DNA of 64,000 bases, from the NCBI GenBank assembly GCA_009792885.1, contig WMCF01000113.1, forward strand, positions 252,825 to 316,824, written 5' to 3'. Positions 47,265 to 61,800 of this stretch are shown piece after piece. A model generated the notes under the pieces. The model had not been told where the DNA came from and did no database searches. It saw nothing but the letters and a program-made list of their open reading frames with translations. The position numbers and the translations under genes are program-made. This DNA comes from Eremophila alpestris peregrina. Its lineage: Eukaryota; Chordata; Aves; Passeriformes; Alaudidae. The first letter of the stretch is position 1. Each line of letters opens with the position of its first letter.

Positions 47265-50200
47265 ATTGACTGTAGTGTAAAAGGGAAGCTCAATGCTAGT
47301 CAGTAGTAACCATTTGTGACAAGTTCCTTCTGCTTACTAAAACAAACGTTAAATATGGTGGAGGTTGAGCTAACTGTTTAGTTCCACCATACAAAAAGAA
47401 TGAGTGGGTGTCCTGGAAAACAACTCTCTGCCAGTGTCCAGAGTGGAGCAAATGAACTCAAAAAAATGTGTGTAGGCCACATGGTCATCTGAGGATGTGT
47501 TTTGATTGTTTTAGTCCTTCTATGTTGCCTTGTTGTCTGCATAATGTGATAAGTTGTTCTTCTGTCAGCAGGACAGAATATTCTGAACCGCTGATTTAAT
47601 GAAGATTTTTTTATTAGATTCCATTTGTTTCTCAAAGATTAGATAATTAAGAAATAAAGTGATAAGCACAGCAAGGGAGCTGAAATGGGTAAATGGCAGA
47701 GGGAGAGGCAAAGGGGGACAAATATTCCTGTGTATTTCCTTGGGAAAATCTCAATCTCGACAGTCTGTATACCCAGTCCTGCAACAAGTGGGAAGGACAC
47801 CTGCCCCTGCATGCCTCTATGGTGGGGTAGAGCAGTTTGTTTCTGCAGCTGCACAGTTCCTGCATTGCTGGAAACAACCTTTGCTGTCACCTGGGCTGGG
47901 TGATATGGAGCTGGTTGTGTATGTCCTCTGCTTTCTTTTATGAGCCTGCTTACCCAGTTTATTATTTATGTCCCTTGCCTGAGGTTGCCTGTGCCTTAAA
48001 AAACCACATGAAAAAGGGGCAGAAAGGAGAAGAAATACTTGATGTTTGTTATCTCTTTAGGGACCCTGAATTGTGACACCAAGGATCCAGTAGTGACATA
48101 CTAAATTGTGGTTTCTATTCTATTATTAAGATTCTGATACTCTCCTGCATTTTCACACAAGGGCCAAGCAGTGATTTGGTGTGGGTTCTTAGCTACTCTT
48201 AAACTAATTACAGTGGGAACAAATACAAAAGGAAAACCAAGTATTTGTTCTGATATTTAGCATCTTGTATCACTTAGTTCACTAGTCAGTAAGATCATCA
48301 GCTGCTTCTGCTGCTTCATGAAAAAAAACATGGAAGTTGCATAGCAAGCCCCATATTAAAATGCATATTAAGAAAATAAGTACAAGTGTGCTGACACAAG
48401 AGCAAACAGTGGGTTGCAGTTGGTAATTTGGCATGCTGTCTCTCCTGGTTGCAAAGTCAGTTTTACTGCAAACACTGCTGGAAATGCCAAGCAATACCAT
48501 TAGGTTTAAGTAGGGAGTGGCTGGATCAAACCCTGCTATAATCCGTGATCAACGTCCACATAAGAGTTAAAATCATCATGTAATAGCATTGGTGTGCTCA
48601 ATCTTTTAATTTCTTTTTTTATGGGCTGCAACCTGCAGTGTTATGAGTGGCTCTTGCAAGAGATTAGGGTGTATCAGTCTTTGTCCACAGGGGTGCTCTG
48701 TGGCAAACCCCGGTGTTCCAGTTCCCAGCTCATCCAGATCACACACTCACCTCCAAGTGTTGTTTCTTCTATTGTCTTGCATGTCTGGAGAGCTGTTCAT
48801 TTGTTTGTTTTGAGCAGCACAGAGTAATTTATGAGGTCAGATTACAACACCAAGTCAGGATGCTCTCAGGGTGTGCATCCAGTATCCGGGATCTGCAAGC
48901 CCTCCCAAATTCCCTTATCTAAATGGTGTCATAGCAAAGGAATGACATGCCTCAAAAATGTTGTTTAGTCACCAAAATAAATTACTGTGTGTGTAATGTT
49001 ATGTCTGCTATCGACTAGGAGACCTTCCAACACACATTGAACCTGGGTGTTTTTTCCTTTTGATGGAAAGCTGCTGGAAGTGCCAGAAATGTGTACGTGC
49101 ACCTTGGGTGTGCTCAGGTGATGCAGACCAGCAAGTCATGGGTGAGGTATCAGATCTTGGGTGTTTGCAGGTATCAGAGCAGAAGACCTTGTGTCATGAA
49201 GCAGCCTGAGGGAATGGGGACAACTCTGTGTCTACCCATGAATAAAGGTTGATTTATGTACACATGGGAGAAGGGTAGAAGGACCCAATGCAGCAACATG
49301 ATTCACATGAGTGTTACCAAATTGATAATAAGCCATCCCAAAAGCAATATTATGTAGGAGGAAAGGGTCTGGCCTGCAGCTGTATGTCAGGGAACAGTCA
49401 TTCCTGAACTCACTGCTGCTAAAGGCAGATTAGATCCTAAACTGCTAATGAAAAATCATGAAAACATGTGGAAGCTGTTTTTATCTAGTGTTTTCCTTTT
49501 CATATATTTAAGTGCTTATTTTGAATACCTTTTCCTGTATTTCCAGAAAGAATGTATGACTATCATATCTAGTAACACTCTTGAATATATGCCAGTTTAC
49601 ACAGTATTGAAGAATAGGCTTGAACAGAAACCTCAGACACCTGTGGATTTGGTTGAAGTACAGCTCTGCCTTGCATACAAGAGCATGTGAATGAATGTTG
49701 TGTCAAATGCAGAGGCGTTCCTCAGACATGGTTTTTGCAGATATAAGAGGATTTGTATTGTTGAACAGCTTTAGCGCTTTCTGTCCTTACTGATTTCGCA
49801 GTGAGGAAACAAATATAGAAATCTTTGTGTTCTTTTAATACATAAATGTGCAATTTCCCAGATTATCTGGGACAATGGGTATAATTATACCATTCTATAC
49901 ATGGGATAAATTCTGGACTAAAAGGACTGTTAAATCTTACGGATACAAGGCTTTTCCTTACCATAACTTCTGTGCAGGCTTTTGAATTAATACAAGTTTC
50001 AATTGGTCAGTTTATCAGGACTGTTTAAATGCTTGCCATGTGTAGGCCAATGTTTCAGAGCACTTTGTTTTCTCCAGTGGCATTAAAATCCATGTGTAAA
50101 ATCCAAGTCCTCATCTGTAATTAGTGGAAAATTAACTTCTAAATGTCCTATGTTGCTGTTATTTTTTTACAGTGCTCTTGTACAATGCCATTAGTCAGGT

Positions 50201-51391
50201 TACTTATGAAGATCTTGATTCTATTGCCCTGCCCTGATTTCATTTTTCAGTTCTGACATGGGATGGCTCCTTTTACAGCTCCCTGTGAGCACCCAGGTAT
50301 GTACGAGTTCTTGCTGAGTAGGCTTGTGTGGTACAAAGTATACATTCTGGTATTTACCAAGTCATAAATGTCAACATCACAAATATTCTACGCCCCCGTG
50401 CTACGGAAAAAAATGGTTCTTTGTGAGGAGAACTGCTTCTGTCTTACCATCTGTTTCTTGGAATGTTTTAGGTATTCTGTAATTCAGAAATAATTGAGCA
50501 AGTCAAAATACTTGAGGATAACAAAAGACTTCTAGTAAACTAAAGTTTTCTTCTTAGAAGTAGTAGGGATAATTAACTTCAAAGGAATAAAGAATGAGGT
50601 TCTGGCTCCTTTGTACGCTGATTAAGTAAGAGAGGTGTGTCCTTGTGGTTAACTCTGAGTGCAGGTGAAGCTCTCAGGAGAGCACATGTGAAAAATGGAT
50701 CAGAGTTTTTTGTCAGAGTTCCTTTTAGGTAGTAACTGAATATGCTGGACAGTTAAAAGAGGTTTCCCAGTATTTGTTTAGGGCAGGTAACTCCCAGTTA
50801 TCTGTTGATACAGAATACTGCAACTCAGAACAGTGTGGGCCAGCCACTTGGAAAAACTTGTTAGAGACAGAACATAAAACATGGCCTTCACACATTGCAG
50901 TGTTTATGGGGTCTAATCTTTCAACCTATCAATGCTATCACCTGAATAATTGTGCTTTTGTAGGCCTCAGTCAACACTTGGTGTATTTGCTTTATAAACA
51001 CTTGTATATTTACAATTTCATTTGAGTATACATTGGTGCACTTGTCAGTACAACAGCTTCAGGAAAACATGGGTCAGCTAATTTTCCTGATCAATCTGGA
51101 ACTTAACCAGATGGCAAAGAAAAGGGAAAGAAATCCTGAACGAATGATGTGAAAGCAATCCTGCCTTTTGCTTCTGGAATTGTTTCTGTACTGTGGTGGT
51201 GTTCTTTAGGGGGATCCACAAATAGGGAGGCAATAACTGTTAACACAGATAAACAGGACTAAAGCTCTTGGAGAAGTGTTGTAGTGAGGATGCAGTGCGG
51301 AATTTTGTCCTTGTGGACATTTTCATTAAGGCATTTGATGTTTTAGACCACACTGAACTGTCATGTAGCAATTGCTTTTATGACTAGAATC

Positions 51392-51435
51392 TTCTAGTGT
51401 TACAGTGGAGGTGTTCTAGTGTAACAGTGGAGGAT
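51392..51435 (+). repeat. Tandem duplication, 2 x 22 bp
   Basis: TTCTAGTGTTACAGTGGAGG and TTCTAGTGTAACAGTGGAGG stand head to tail with a 22-base period and one clear difference. It is a recent local duplication by replication slippage. Confidence 0.8.
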
Positions 51436-54400
51436 ATATTAGTAATTGACTAGAAAAGGAAATAGGATTTGGAAATAGTTTCTATTACTTGAATAACATT
51501 TTATCACCTTCAATCCTCCATTAAATTGTTTATGTATCCCTTGAAAGTAAAAAGCTGTGAGAATCTGATAGTGATCTGCTTAAAACAATAAAATTAAGCT
51601 CTTTATACTTACATCCAGAAAACAACATTTCATTAACATCTCTTAAGCAGGGGCTGTGTTTGGTAGAGTAATCAGAAGCCAAGCTTTTAATTTGTATTAC
51701 AGTGACACCCACAAATCGCCCCTGGACCCTGGTGTGAAGGCTCTTGTACATGAGAGACCTGGTCCCTGCCTTCAGGTACCTCCCAGCTAATTGCTCTGGA
51801 GGCGGGGAAGGTGAGATGGAGGATAAGGATAATTGACAGCCTCATCAAGCCGAGTTACCCTGGTGCCAAGGCTGCAATTATCAGCAGTGTTGGCAGACAC
51901 AGGCCCAGCAAGGTCTGTCCCACCAGCCACCAAACAAGGCCCAAAGCAAAGGCCACCAGCTGACCACGGAAGAGCCCGTTGCTCCCCTAGGATTCCTGTC
52001 TCTCAAGTAGATGTCAAGGAAGAGATCCCATGTCATGGTTCCTGGGTAGGTAGGGTTATACTGCTGAACAGGAGCTGTGACGGCAGCTCAGAAGTGGCAA
52101 AGGTCTGCAGTAGGACTCCTGCCGTGCAGCTGTGACAGAGGCAAGTATTTCAGTGAGGAAGGAAGAGCACTTTGAGGTTAGAACTTCAATTAGAACTCCA
52201 GACAGTTAGAGTGGAAAGTGCTACTTTAAATTAGTACTGTTCAGGAATGTCCATGTGCATAAAGCTGTGCTTTCCCACATTTAAGTTTTTTTCTCCTCAT
52301 CTTGTTGGATATATGACCTTTTAAAATCAGCAGACATAAGTCAATGGAGCTGCATTTATAATGATTATTCACTTCTACTTATTTCTACTTAGTTAGAGGA
52401 AGAGGTCTACAACAAAACTAAGAAAGTTGAAAGGACAGCTGCTGCTGCATGCCTATGAACTGGTCTAGTTCTTGAGCTCTAGTGGCAGAAAAGGGATTTG
52501 TCATCTGCTGATAACCAAATAAGTGCAGTTATCTGATGATAACTTTGAGGCATTTCCCATATTCTGCTTTACGGTCTTCATTGGGAGAATAAATTTCCCT
52601 ATGGCACACGTTACCCCTTGTCTTTACTGCATGTACTTTTGACTAGTCCTGCTGAAATTAATTTAGAAAAACTTCGATTTTAATGTGAATTTTTCATGCC
52701 TCAGTAGATGGAAGGTAGCGTCACAATATGTATTCAGTGGTTTCCACGGGCTCCCTGGCTCTAAGGTGTGCTTTCAGGCTGATACAAGCAGAGGCTGCTT
52801 TGTGTTGCCATTGCCAAAAATGAAGATGCATGGCAGGGCCAAAAAGCAGCTTTCACTGTTGAAGCTTAATTAACTCCTCTGTATTAGTGACAACTGCTAG
52901 TTTGAGACATGCCTGTGACAGTCACTGCCACTGTATTCTTAGAGCTGGGCACAGATCTAAATGCAGTGTGAGGAGCTGTTTGGGTGAATGCAGAGAGAGG
53001 GTGGTATCTTAGGTACTTAAAGAATCCAAGCGGCACGTCCCGATGCCGCTCAGGCCCACGGAACCCGAAGTTTAGGCATTTACAGCTCGTGGAGGACCTC
53101 TAGAGAGCAAAAGTAGTAAATGGTCATTCCTTGCTGTCCTGTGTTCCTGCAGCACGCACAGCACCGGGCCATGCACAGTAGAGTCCCTGTAAGAAGTCCG
53201 TAGGTGGTCAAAGGCTTTGTGTTTACCTAAGAGCTGAGTTTTCCTGTGTAAACCTGAATTTTACAGTTCATGCGTTCACACGAACTTTCAATTTATTTTC
53301 CAATGATGGAAGTGTCTCTGAGCACACAGATAATAGTTTTCCTTGATATAGTGATTATCCCAGAGTTTGGTTGCTAGATGACCTGCACTGGTGTTTGAAA
53401 TCCATCTTCATATATGACTGAAATGTACTATCTTGTCAGTAAATAAACTGAATTTGGTCAAGTTGCCACTCATATTAGCCATTCTCAGAATCTAAGTGCA
53501 AGTATGATTTAATAACATGCCAGTCTTTCCTGCAGTCTTGGGGTTTAGGAAGGAATCGTTTGTGCAGAATGCTCAGGAGTAGGAATGGCTCCATTGTATA
53601 GAGGGTCAGGAACGTTTATATTGAAGTTCCTTCTTGGTTTTTAACATGCCTATTTCAACTCCTTCATTTTACAGTAGAGGCACTGATTGCATGTATGTGT
53701 TTTTTATTGCTTTTTATTTGTAATTTTTCTGCCGTTTTATTCCTTTTCCTCTCATTCATGATGAGCAAAAATATATATTCAGCTGAACGGATTCCAGATA
53801 GGGAGAATATTTAACAGAGTTCCTCACTAACAGTATTTTGTTTAACCAGGCAGCTGCAGTATCTGTGTCCTTATGTGCCTGTATTTGGGTTGGGGTGGTT
53901 TTATTGAGAGAAATGAGCTCTTATTGATGAGCTTTTTCATTAAAATTGTTTGTGCTAATACTTTGACTTGGAGATAAACAGTTTAAATAGTAAAATATTT
54001 AAAATTATAAGGACTTTATAAAAGGCTTTGACATGGTAAGGTAATCTCTCAAATAGGTTAACATTGCTTGAATCACCTGTTACTGAGACATCTGAGAACC
54101 ATCACTTACTATCCTATCAAATTATGGCCTTCAAATCCAGAAGAAAATTCACCAAAAGCCCTTATAAGGAAAAATCTATTTTCTTTAGCAACACATGCTA
54201 AAGAAATATCAATTGAGTATCTGTGTGCTGAGAAGTGCCAAAAGTAGATTAACTGTTCCTTGGATATAGTGAAGTTATCAACAGGATCACAACATTTCAG
54301 TACTTTTTGTCATGATTATAAATTCAGAATAAGCCTGTTTACTTGCCTTGAGTCAAATGAATCCAAATATTGAGAGTGCATGTGATGAAAAAGGACTGCT

Positions 54401-55800
54401 AGAAACAAATAAGAGAAACTAAAAAAAAGCTGTGTTTTGCTCCCCTCTACCAAGATTATAAATAGATTAGAAATTGTTGGCTTTCCCATAATAAGTAAAT
54501 AGTAAATCCATTGGAAAATGTCTCCATAAAGAACTGTAGATTTTATTGACACTTAGTGGATATTTAGTGAGGAACTCTCACATCTTTTGGCACCTTGCAA
54601 GGATTACTCAAAACTGGAAAGGCTGCAGGTGTTTTCATGTCTATGCTAACATTTTGGAACTGCCTCTGGAACCTTGTGTAAATCTTTCACAGAGAGAAGA
54701 ACCAACTTTGTAAGTCTTGGAAGGAAAACCAAGCATTTCAATGTTTCAAGAATTATTTCATATTTGAATGGTTTATATTCAGCCTTTCCTACTATTGCTA
54801 TATTTCAATAGCTCTTCCACCTGAGGATGTCAGTGTTCTACAGTTATTGAGGCAAACCCTACTGAAACAGATGATTAAAGCCTGCAAATTATTCTTGTCA
54901 GAATAAGTACCTAATACTCTGTTAGGAGTACATTGCCATGAAAGAAATCTACTGTTTTTAAGTGAGTCTTCTTTGATTGCACTTCTTACATGCTTTTCAC
55001 ACTTAGGTAAGTTCCTGTAGAAGATTTGAGTTCAGCTCTAGAAAGCAGAACTGAGGATATTTTGCATTTGGTAAATATCTTTGATAATCTGAAATAATAT
55101 AAAAGCTAAAGAAGAGGAGACTAAGAAGCAAATGTGGGCAGCTGCTGTCACTTATTTTGTGATGAAATAGTTCTAGCAGACTATCAGCTGCCAAATACTT
55201 TGTCCCTTTGCTAGGACATATGGTACAGTTGAGCAGGTGTATTGATGGAGAAATGGGAGAGCAAAGACAGTCCAGGTTTCCCTCATTTAATATTTATTTC
55301 AAAGGATATTTATTGAAATCCAGCGATTTAAATACTTTTCTTTGTGGTGCAGGGTACAAATTATGTAATTTCTGTTCTTGGGCAGTCATTCTGGTAAAAG
55401 ATGAAAAAGCCTGTGTAATTTGTGTGTAGACACCAGAGCTGTTCAGGGTCACAGACAAGGCAAAGGTAGGGTCATTGTGGGCGAGTGCTCAGTCCTGCTA
55501 AACTCAAGGAGAGCTTTAGTTCTCAGATTCTGTGTGTGGGCTCTTTGGTTTACTGAAGAGGCCTAGCAAAGGCTTTGTGTCAATATGTGCAGCAGTTCAT
55601 TCTGACCAAGTACATAATCTAATTTTCATGTCACTAGGAGATCAGTTAGTGGGGTGAGCTTGAGCTTTTGTGTCATTGGAGTGAAAGCTGAACATTACAG
55701 GTGCAGTCACAGGAGCCAAAGTTGATACAAGATCTTGGAGGGACTCCCACCTTCCCCGTCAAAATTCCCAGTGCCATTTTATTGCCATGAAGATAAGAAG

Positions 55801-58800
55801 TGAGCGGAGTCGGGTGTTCTCTCTTCCCCCCCACCTTTTTAGTGTAAGGCCATAGAGCGGATCGGGGTGCATCTGCAGGGAATGCCCACAAGGCGGTGCT
55901 CGGGCAACACTGATAGGGGCAAAGCAGCCTTACCTCCCTTTGTTACCGTGCTGGAGAATTGCAGGGCTTTTTAAATGGAGTGTTCATCGAGAAATGTAGT
56001 ACTTAAATCTTATTTATTCACCAAACTGCAATTTCTTCATGCAAAATTATTTTCTATTTAGATATATCAAGTCATGTGATAATCAACTTTATAAAGTACT
56101 CTTAACACTATTCCCTTTAGTAGCTGAGGGATTAAGGAAAATACTAAACTCTGTGGAGGACTCTCTCAGAGTATTTTTATTAGAAGACTGTTAGATTTGT
56201 CCCTGTACCTGAACTAGGCTGGCTGCTTTGTCCTCTGAACTCTGATGAATCTTTGTGAAAGTTTAATACAAAATTTCATGCCTTGAATAATTTCAGGTTT
56301 CCTAATTTCTAAACTTCTCAAGGATCAGTTTATAATTATTTCTTCTTGCATCGGAATGGTTTTACACACTCTGGATGTAGTGAATTGGTTAGAAAGGGTC
56401 TTGTCCCTTCTCAGCTGGACTCTGACAATCAATACCAACTGCAGCCCATTTCAAGTATCCCTTCTTTTAGCTTCCCATGATGGGAAAAAAGCATGGCCAG
56501 TTCCTGGTTTGCTGCTGGAAGAATTGGCAGAACTGTAGTCAATATACCAGTGACCTCAGAACAACTCTGTCAGGTACAAGAAATGAATTTAAGGTGGCAG
56601 CTTAAAAAATTGCAGGGCTGAAAGTGAGAGCAAATAGGCATCTGCTCATCAAATACAAGCTGCTTTTGAAATCTGTTGAAGGCAAAGATACCATGCCCTT
56701 CCTCAAGTGCGTCAAGTATGTGGCACTTCGGAGCCTTATGGTTTAACTGGAATTTCCCAGGGTAATACCAGGTGTGTTGTGCTTACTTCCCAAAATGTAG
56801 TTGTTTTAAGTCTTGTACAGGGCACAGCCACAAAATCATCCCTGTCAGGAACAGAAGGATTTGATTTTTCTCTCTGGTGTTTTACTACCAAATCTCATAA
56901 ATCCATGTAATGGGATGGTGAGACTGAGCAAACTGAGCTGCTGGTTTAAGGTATTGCTTTGACTTAGCACATCTTTACTGCTCTGGTCTCTAAGACCCGA
57001 CTCTACTGGTACTTCAACATTTCTGCAATATCTCTGGATTTACAAGTATAAAATACTGAACAAGGGTGTCCAGAACATGTGTGTGGAGTTGATGGAATAA
57101 AAACAGAATCTGCAAGTTGGCCAATATCTGTGTGCCTTAATAGGAACTCTGATTCAAGCACATGAAAGAAATTGGAACTTCCTTTTCCCTCCCTTCAGTT
57201 CAAAGGCCGTTGGAACAACCTGCTAATTCAACATTTTTTATTCCTCTTCATTTTATATTAAGTAACTTATATGAGAGAAAGTGAATACAGTTCATCCTTC
57301 AAGGGGAAAAAGCTTGGGAACAATGCCAATGAAGTTGAGTCATGTAAAGCTCATGAGTTGGCTAAATATTTTATTGCTTTATTCTCTTCTCTTTGGTTTT
57401 TTATGAACTCTTCATTAGTTCATATCCCTAATAATACACAAAGCATGCAAAAGTTGGTAATGTTTCAGGCAATGCTTTGGGAGAAGAATATCCGTTTAGG
57501 AAAGGGGGGGAAAAAGGAGACCTGGCAGCTCTTCATTGTTTTGCCTGTTTGTGATTATTAGAGCCACATGAGGTTGTACCTGGTGTTCAATTGTTACAGT
57601 TTGAAAGAGTAAAAAAAGTCCCATATCAAGCTGAAAAGCCAAGAATTATAGAGTATTTGTAGCAACTGCATCCCTGGTAGTGTTTTGTCTGACTTCATGA
57701 AATCCTTGGGTATCTCAGCAGTTTATCAGGATTCAGCCCTGTAGCAATGAGCAGTGTTGAGGTAGGAATTCTTTCTGAAACTTCAGAAAGATAGCTCACT
57801 TCTGACTTCACTTTGAGGAGGAATGTTCCACCTATTCCTGTAAGAAAAACAGCCATTATGGGTTGTCTCTGGCTTCTCAGCCTGAAGAAGTTGTGGGTTT
57901 TAATGTCTAGGTAAAAATCAGTGGGACTTCCCACATAAATGAACCTGCCTTTGTGTTCATCTCAGATGTGGGAAGCTCAGAATTGTCATCAGAGAAGACT
58001 GTGGGTGTTACTTAAGGCTGTAACTTGCCCAGCACCCAAAAACATGACTGCTCTTTCTCCCAGTAAGAGGTCTGTGGCCATGCAGATGAAATTGGATTAT
58101 TGATAAACGTGTCAAAATCCTGCAGCAGCGTAACAGGAGCTCTGAAAAAGAATTCATATTCATTCTTAATTATTGGGATTCAGTTTTTGATCTCTAGAGA
58201 GATCTTCTGCCACAGGAAAACTTCATAAATATAATTGTATTTTAACAATTAATTTATTCCACTGCTATAGAGTGACTTTAATTTACCAGCCCCTTTGATC
58301 CTAGCACACAGGGTCTGCTTCTGAAAGTTATTATTTCTTACACAAGGAGTTTGTTTTTTCTCGGCTCCCTAGCTGGGCTGGATGCATTTCCATCCCCTTT
58401 GTTTTTCTGAGCTGGGAGTTGTTTTCTAAATGCCATTGGCACATCCTAGAGCCTTTAATCTTCCCCTGCTACCTCAGTGCCTACCAAAGAGTCCATCGGT
58501 CTGCAGCCAGCATCACTTGCATAGTCAGATGTGTCTGCCACGAGGCAGAGCGTGCCAGCAAAGCTCATCAAGAATTTCTGTCTTGTCAAAGCTGAGGGAT
58601 GAGGTTAGTCTCTGTTAGTCAGCAAAGATTCTGGGAAAATCCATCTTCCTGGAGCATCCCCAAGCCTTAATTACAAAACAGATTCATTCTCAAAAAAGTC
58701 AGGATGCTGTCAAGTTCAGAAGAAGTCAAATTCATCTCTTGTGTTTTGTTTCTCATCTCCTACTTTCAGTCTCTATCACTTGTGATCATGAGTTCTATAA

Positions 58801-61800
58801 TGCCTCATGTGAAACTTGACATTCTTAATTAAAACCTGCAAATACTGATTTTACTTAGAGAAGAAATCTGTGTAAAAAAGATTGTGTCTAATCATTGTCT
58901 GGCCTGGAAAAGGCAGGTGGTTCACCTGGGAAGCTTTCTTTGCACCAAAGCCTTGGGACAGGACAGGAGACAAAATTAGCCCAACTTTTCAGCAGAGAAA
59001 AAGAGGACGGTGACTTGCTAAAACAAAAATGCAACCAATTATCAGCATGCTGTCCTGGGAAACCTGCTTTTGTGGCTTTCTCAGCACTCTGTGTATAAAA
59101 AAGTAATTAGGAAATGGGGTTTTTATGGTAGAAGTTGTTCAAAATTGGCCTGGTGTGGTGTTTTTTAATTTCTGATGTTCAGAGTAACCTTCTTGGCAGA
59201 GCATTCCTCACGCAATAGGAATCTGTATGGAGTAGGTCATACATAGAAGTGTATGGGGGATGTACGAGTCATCCCCGAGACACGTTTGGTTTATGAACAG
59301 GGGTAAATTGAAAACACTGATTGGAACATCTGGATACAATGCTCTTAGATGACTTTTTGCAGGAAGGCACGAGTGAGAATTGCTTATGCTGCAGTTTTAG
59401 GCCTGTTTGCAGGCAGGAAGGGGTTTGCCAAGAGCTGAAGCCTCACGAACATTCCTGTCGCTGTTTGCAGCACTAAGGTAAAAGAGCAGCCAACAGAACT
59501 GGACGCCTCATTGTCAGTCCCAGCTCAGCTCATCTATTCACCAGCCCACTGAAGTGCTCACAGAGTTTGCTGGCAAAATTCTTTTTTATTAGCAATGTTC
59601 TTGCTCTACAGCAGAGCCACTTGAAGTTGTTCCTGATGGTGTTACTGTGATGTGTGAAATAGAGCAGGGCTTTTCAAGTGCTCGGCGTGAGGAGAGCTGG
59701 CACAATAGGCACAGGCTCAAACACAACAAAAGGGGTGTGCAGGCAGGGCAGGGCTCCAACCCCAGGACTCTGCTGTCCTTGAAGCATATCTGGCTCCTGG
59801 AGAAGTCAGCCTGTGGAAGCATTGTTCCTTGCCCAGTCGTTTGCTATGTCTGGCTGAAGTGGGAAAAGTTCTTTACAGTCATGATAACGTAATTTCTTTA
59901 ATTAGAGGGGCAGATTGGAAAAAGCATGAAGTGTGCACAGCATGAAATAATAGCCAAGGCAAATCTGATGGCTTTATATACTCTTTTATGAAGGAGTTTG
60001 AAGTATGGGAATTTGGAATGGTTCTTTTCTGTAATGGTTTCAGGCTTGATGTGATGATGACCATGTGCTGCTCCAGGGTGAGCACGATCCAAAGCAGTTC
60101 ATATACACTAAGCCCATGAAGACAGGCTGTCTTAAAAGGATTTATCATCTTTTATTATGGTATCTGTCTGCAAGATCTGCTCCAACAGATGTGAGAACTG
60201 AAGGGCACAGTGGCAGAGGCAGTGGAGGTGAGAGAAAATTTCATGACTGCATTGGCAGCAGTTGGCATTTTCATTGGTGTTGTGGTTTGTACTTTTAATT
60301 GAAATGGGAAAGACCTATGCTTACAGCTCTGCTGCCATTTAGGCACAGCAGAGTTTTGTATTCAAATGCAACTGAAGTATTTTAAACACTCTTATCAAAC
60401 ACTAATATTTTGTACTAATAGGTAGGTATTAGGGGCAGGAGATTATGGAAAAAAATCAGACACTGCAGTCACATATGAAAGACTTTGATTTACGTTCTCA
60501 GTGTATATTCTATTTTATGTAACATTATAGAGTTTTGTTAGCTTTCTCCAGTAGGGCTTGTTTGGGACTGAAATGAACAATCTCAAGTGGTTCATCCTGA
60601 TCCCCTACTGCCTTTTTAACTCTTCTGTGTAGTCCTGCCCTTTAGTTTTACACATTTTTGAGCTTGTGTGCTCTTGGTGTTCAAGGCTGTCCATGTATAA
60701 TACTGATGCCAGTGCCTTTGGCATCTGGCTGTTCACTGTCTGCATTTGCTCCTGAGGGAGGTCTGGATTACACAGACCTCTGCTAGTCTTCTAAGCAGTC
60801 CAGTGAAGCCAGTTAATCATTTCCTGGACAGAAACCAAATAAGAAATTTCAAGCTGTAGAGTTAATTGGAACAACTGAAAAGTCAGGGTCTTGTAATTAC
60901 TGCTTAGAATATAGCTTTTTTCTGAGCTGAGGTGGTTTCTTTCCTCAGGGGCTCTCTACAAGTTCCCTTTTTTCACAGCAGCATACTCCATGAGTATTTT
61001 GTTCACCCTGTCAAAACTGCACCCTTGACTCAGCTTTTAAAAATTGCCATTTCTGCACAAATGCCTTTGAAAGGGCTGAAGTGCCTTGTTTTGTATCACT
61101 GTGTCTCAGACCTTAATTGTGGATGTTTATTGGGAATGATCTAAAGGGTGAGGAGGAACTGCTTATTTCTCTTGAGTTTAAAAGCAAAGCACAATGACAA
61201 CAACCCTTCAAGTGACATGAACTATGTGGCAACTCAATAGAGAAACACAGGTTATAGGAATAATTAGCCTTATTTTTCCTTTTTATTCCATCACATTTAT
61301 TACTATTATCACATCTTGATCTGTGAGTATTTAATCTCATCTTCCACTGCTAAGAGATTTTGATCCTGAAATGGATCTCTCTAGAAAGAATGATGGGTTT
61401 CCAATGAAATTGTGAAAGAAACACTACAAGTTTAATGCTGACAGTGATGCCTGGGTTCATCTTTCAAGAACACTTATGTCAGCCTTAACTTTTCAGACTT
61501 AGGAAATTTATTTGCTGTAGCGCTGATAAATCTGAGAAGATATGCTTCGAATGTGTCTTAAGGACAGGGCAAAAGGAGGGAGAAACTCCAAGGGAAAATA
61601 TTTCAGGGTGAAGTCTTTGGGCAGGTAGTTCTAGTTGGGTGCATGCAAGACTTTCTGCTGTTTGCCAGCAGGAAAACAGTTCTCTTGGTGAACTTTTTTT
61701 ACCTGGCAGCTGCAGTAAAACACCTGCTCATCATTTCAGTGGCTATTTCCTGGTAGACTTAAGCTCCTTTACCCAGTTCAATGTGCTCAGTGTATCCCTA

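Larger units (their letters stand above)
46431..55799. other. Non-coding stretch with simple repeats
   Basis: Holds an alternating purine-pyrimidine run (GCGTACGTACACACACACGCACGC, 46748-46772), a purine-only stretch (about 47222-47264), a 22-bp tandem duplication (51392-51435) and a small CpG cluster at 53030-53110. A splice pair at 50251-50296 is open in one frame but short. No recognised gene or CR1 fragment. Confidence 0.35.

Noticed and set aside
60195..60302. Short plus-strand frame ending in a membrane-segment-like peptide (MTALAAVGIFIGVVVCTF, ATG at 60243)
   Set aside because: Only 19 codons from ATG, with an in-frame stop at 60192 and no transcript signals. A hydrophobic run this short is easily found by chance.
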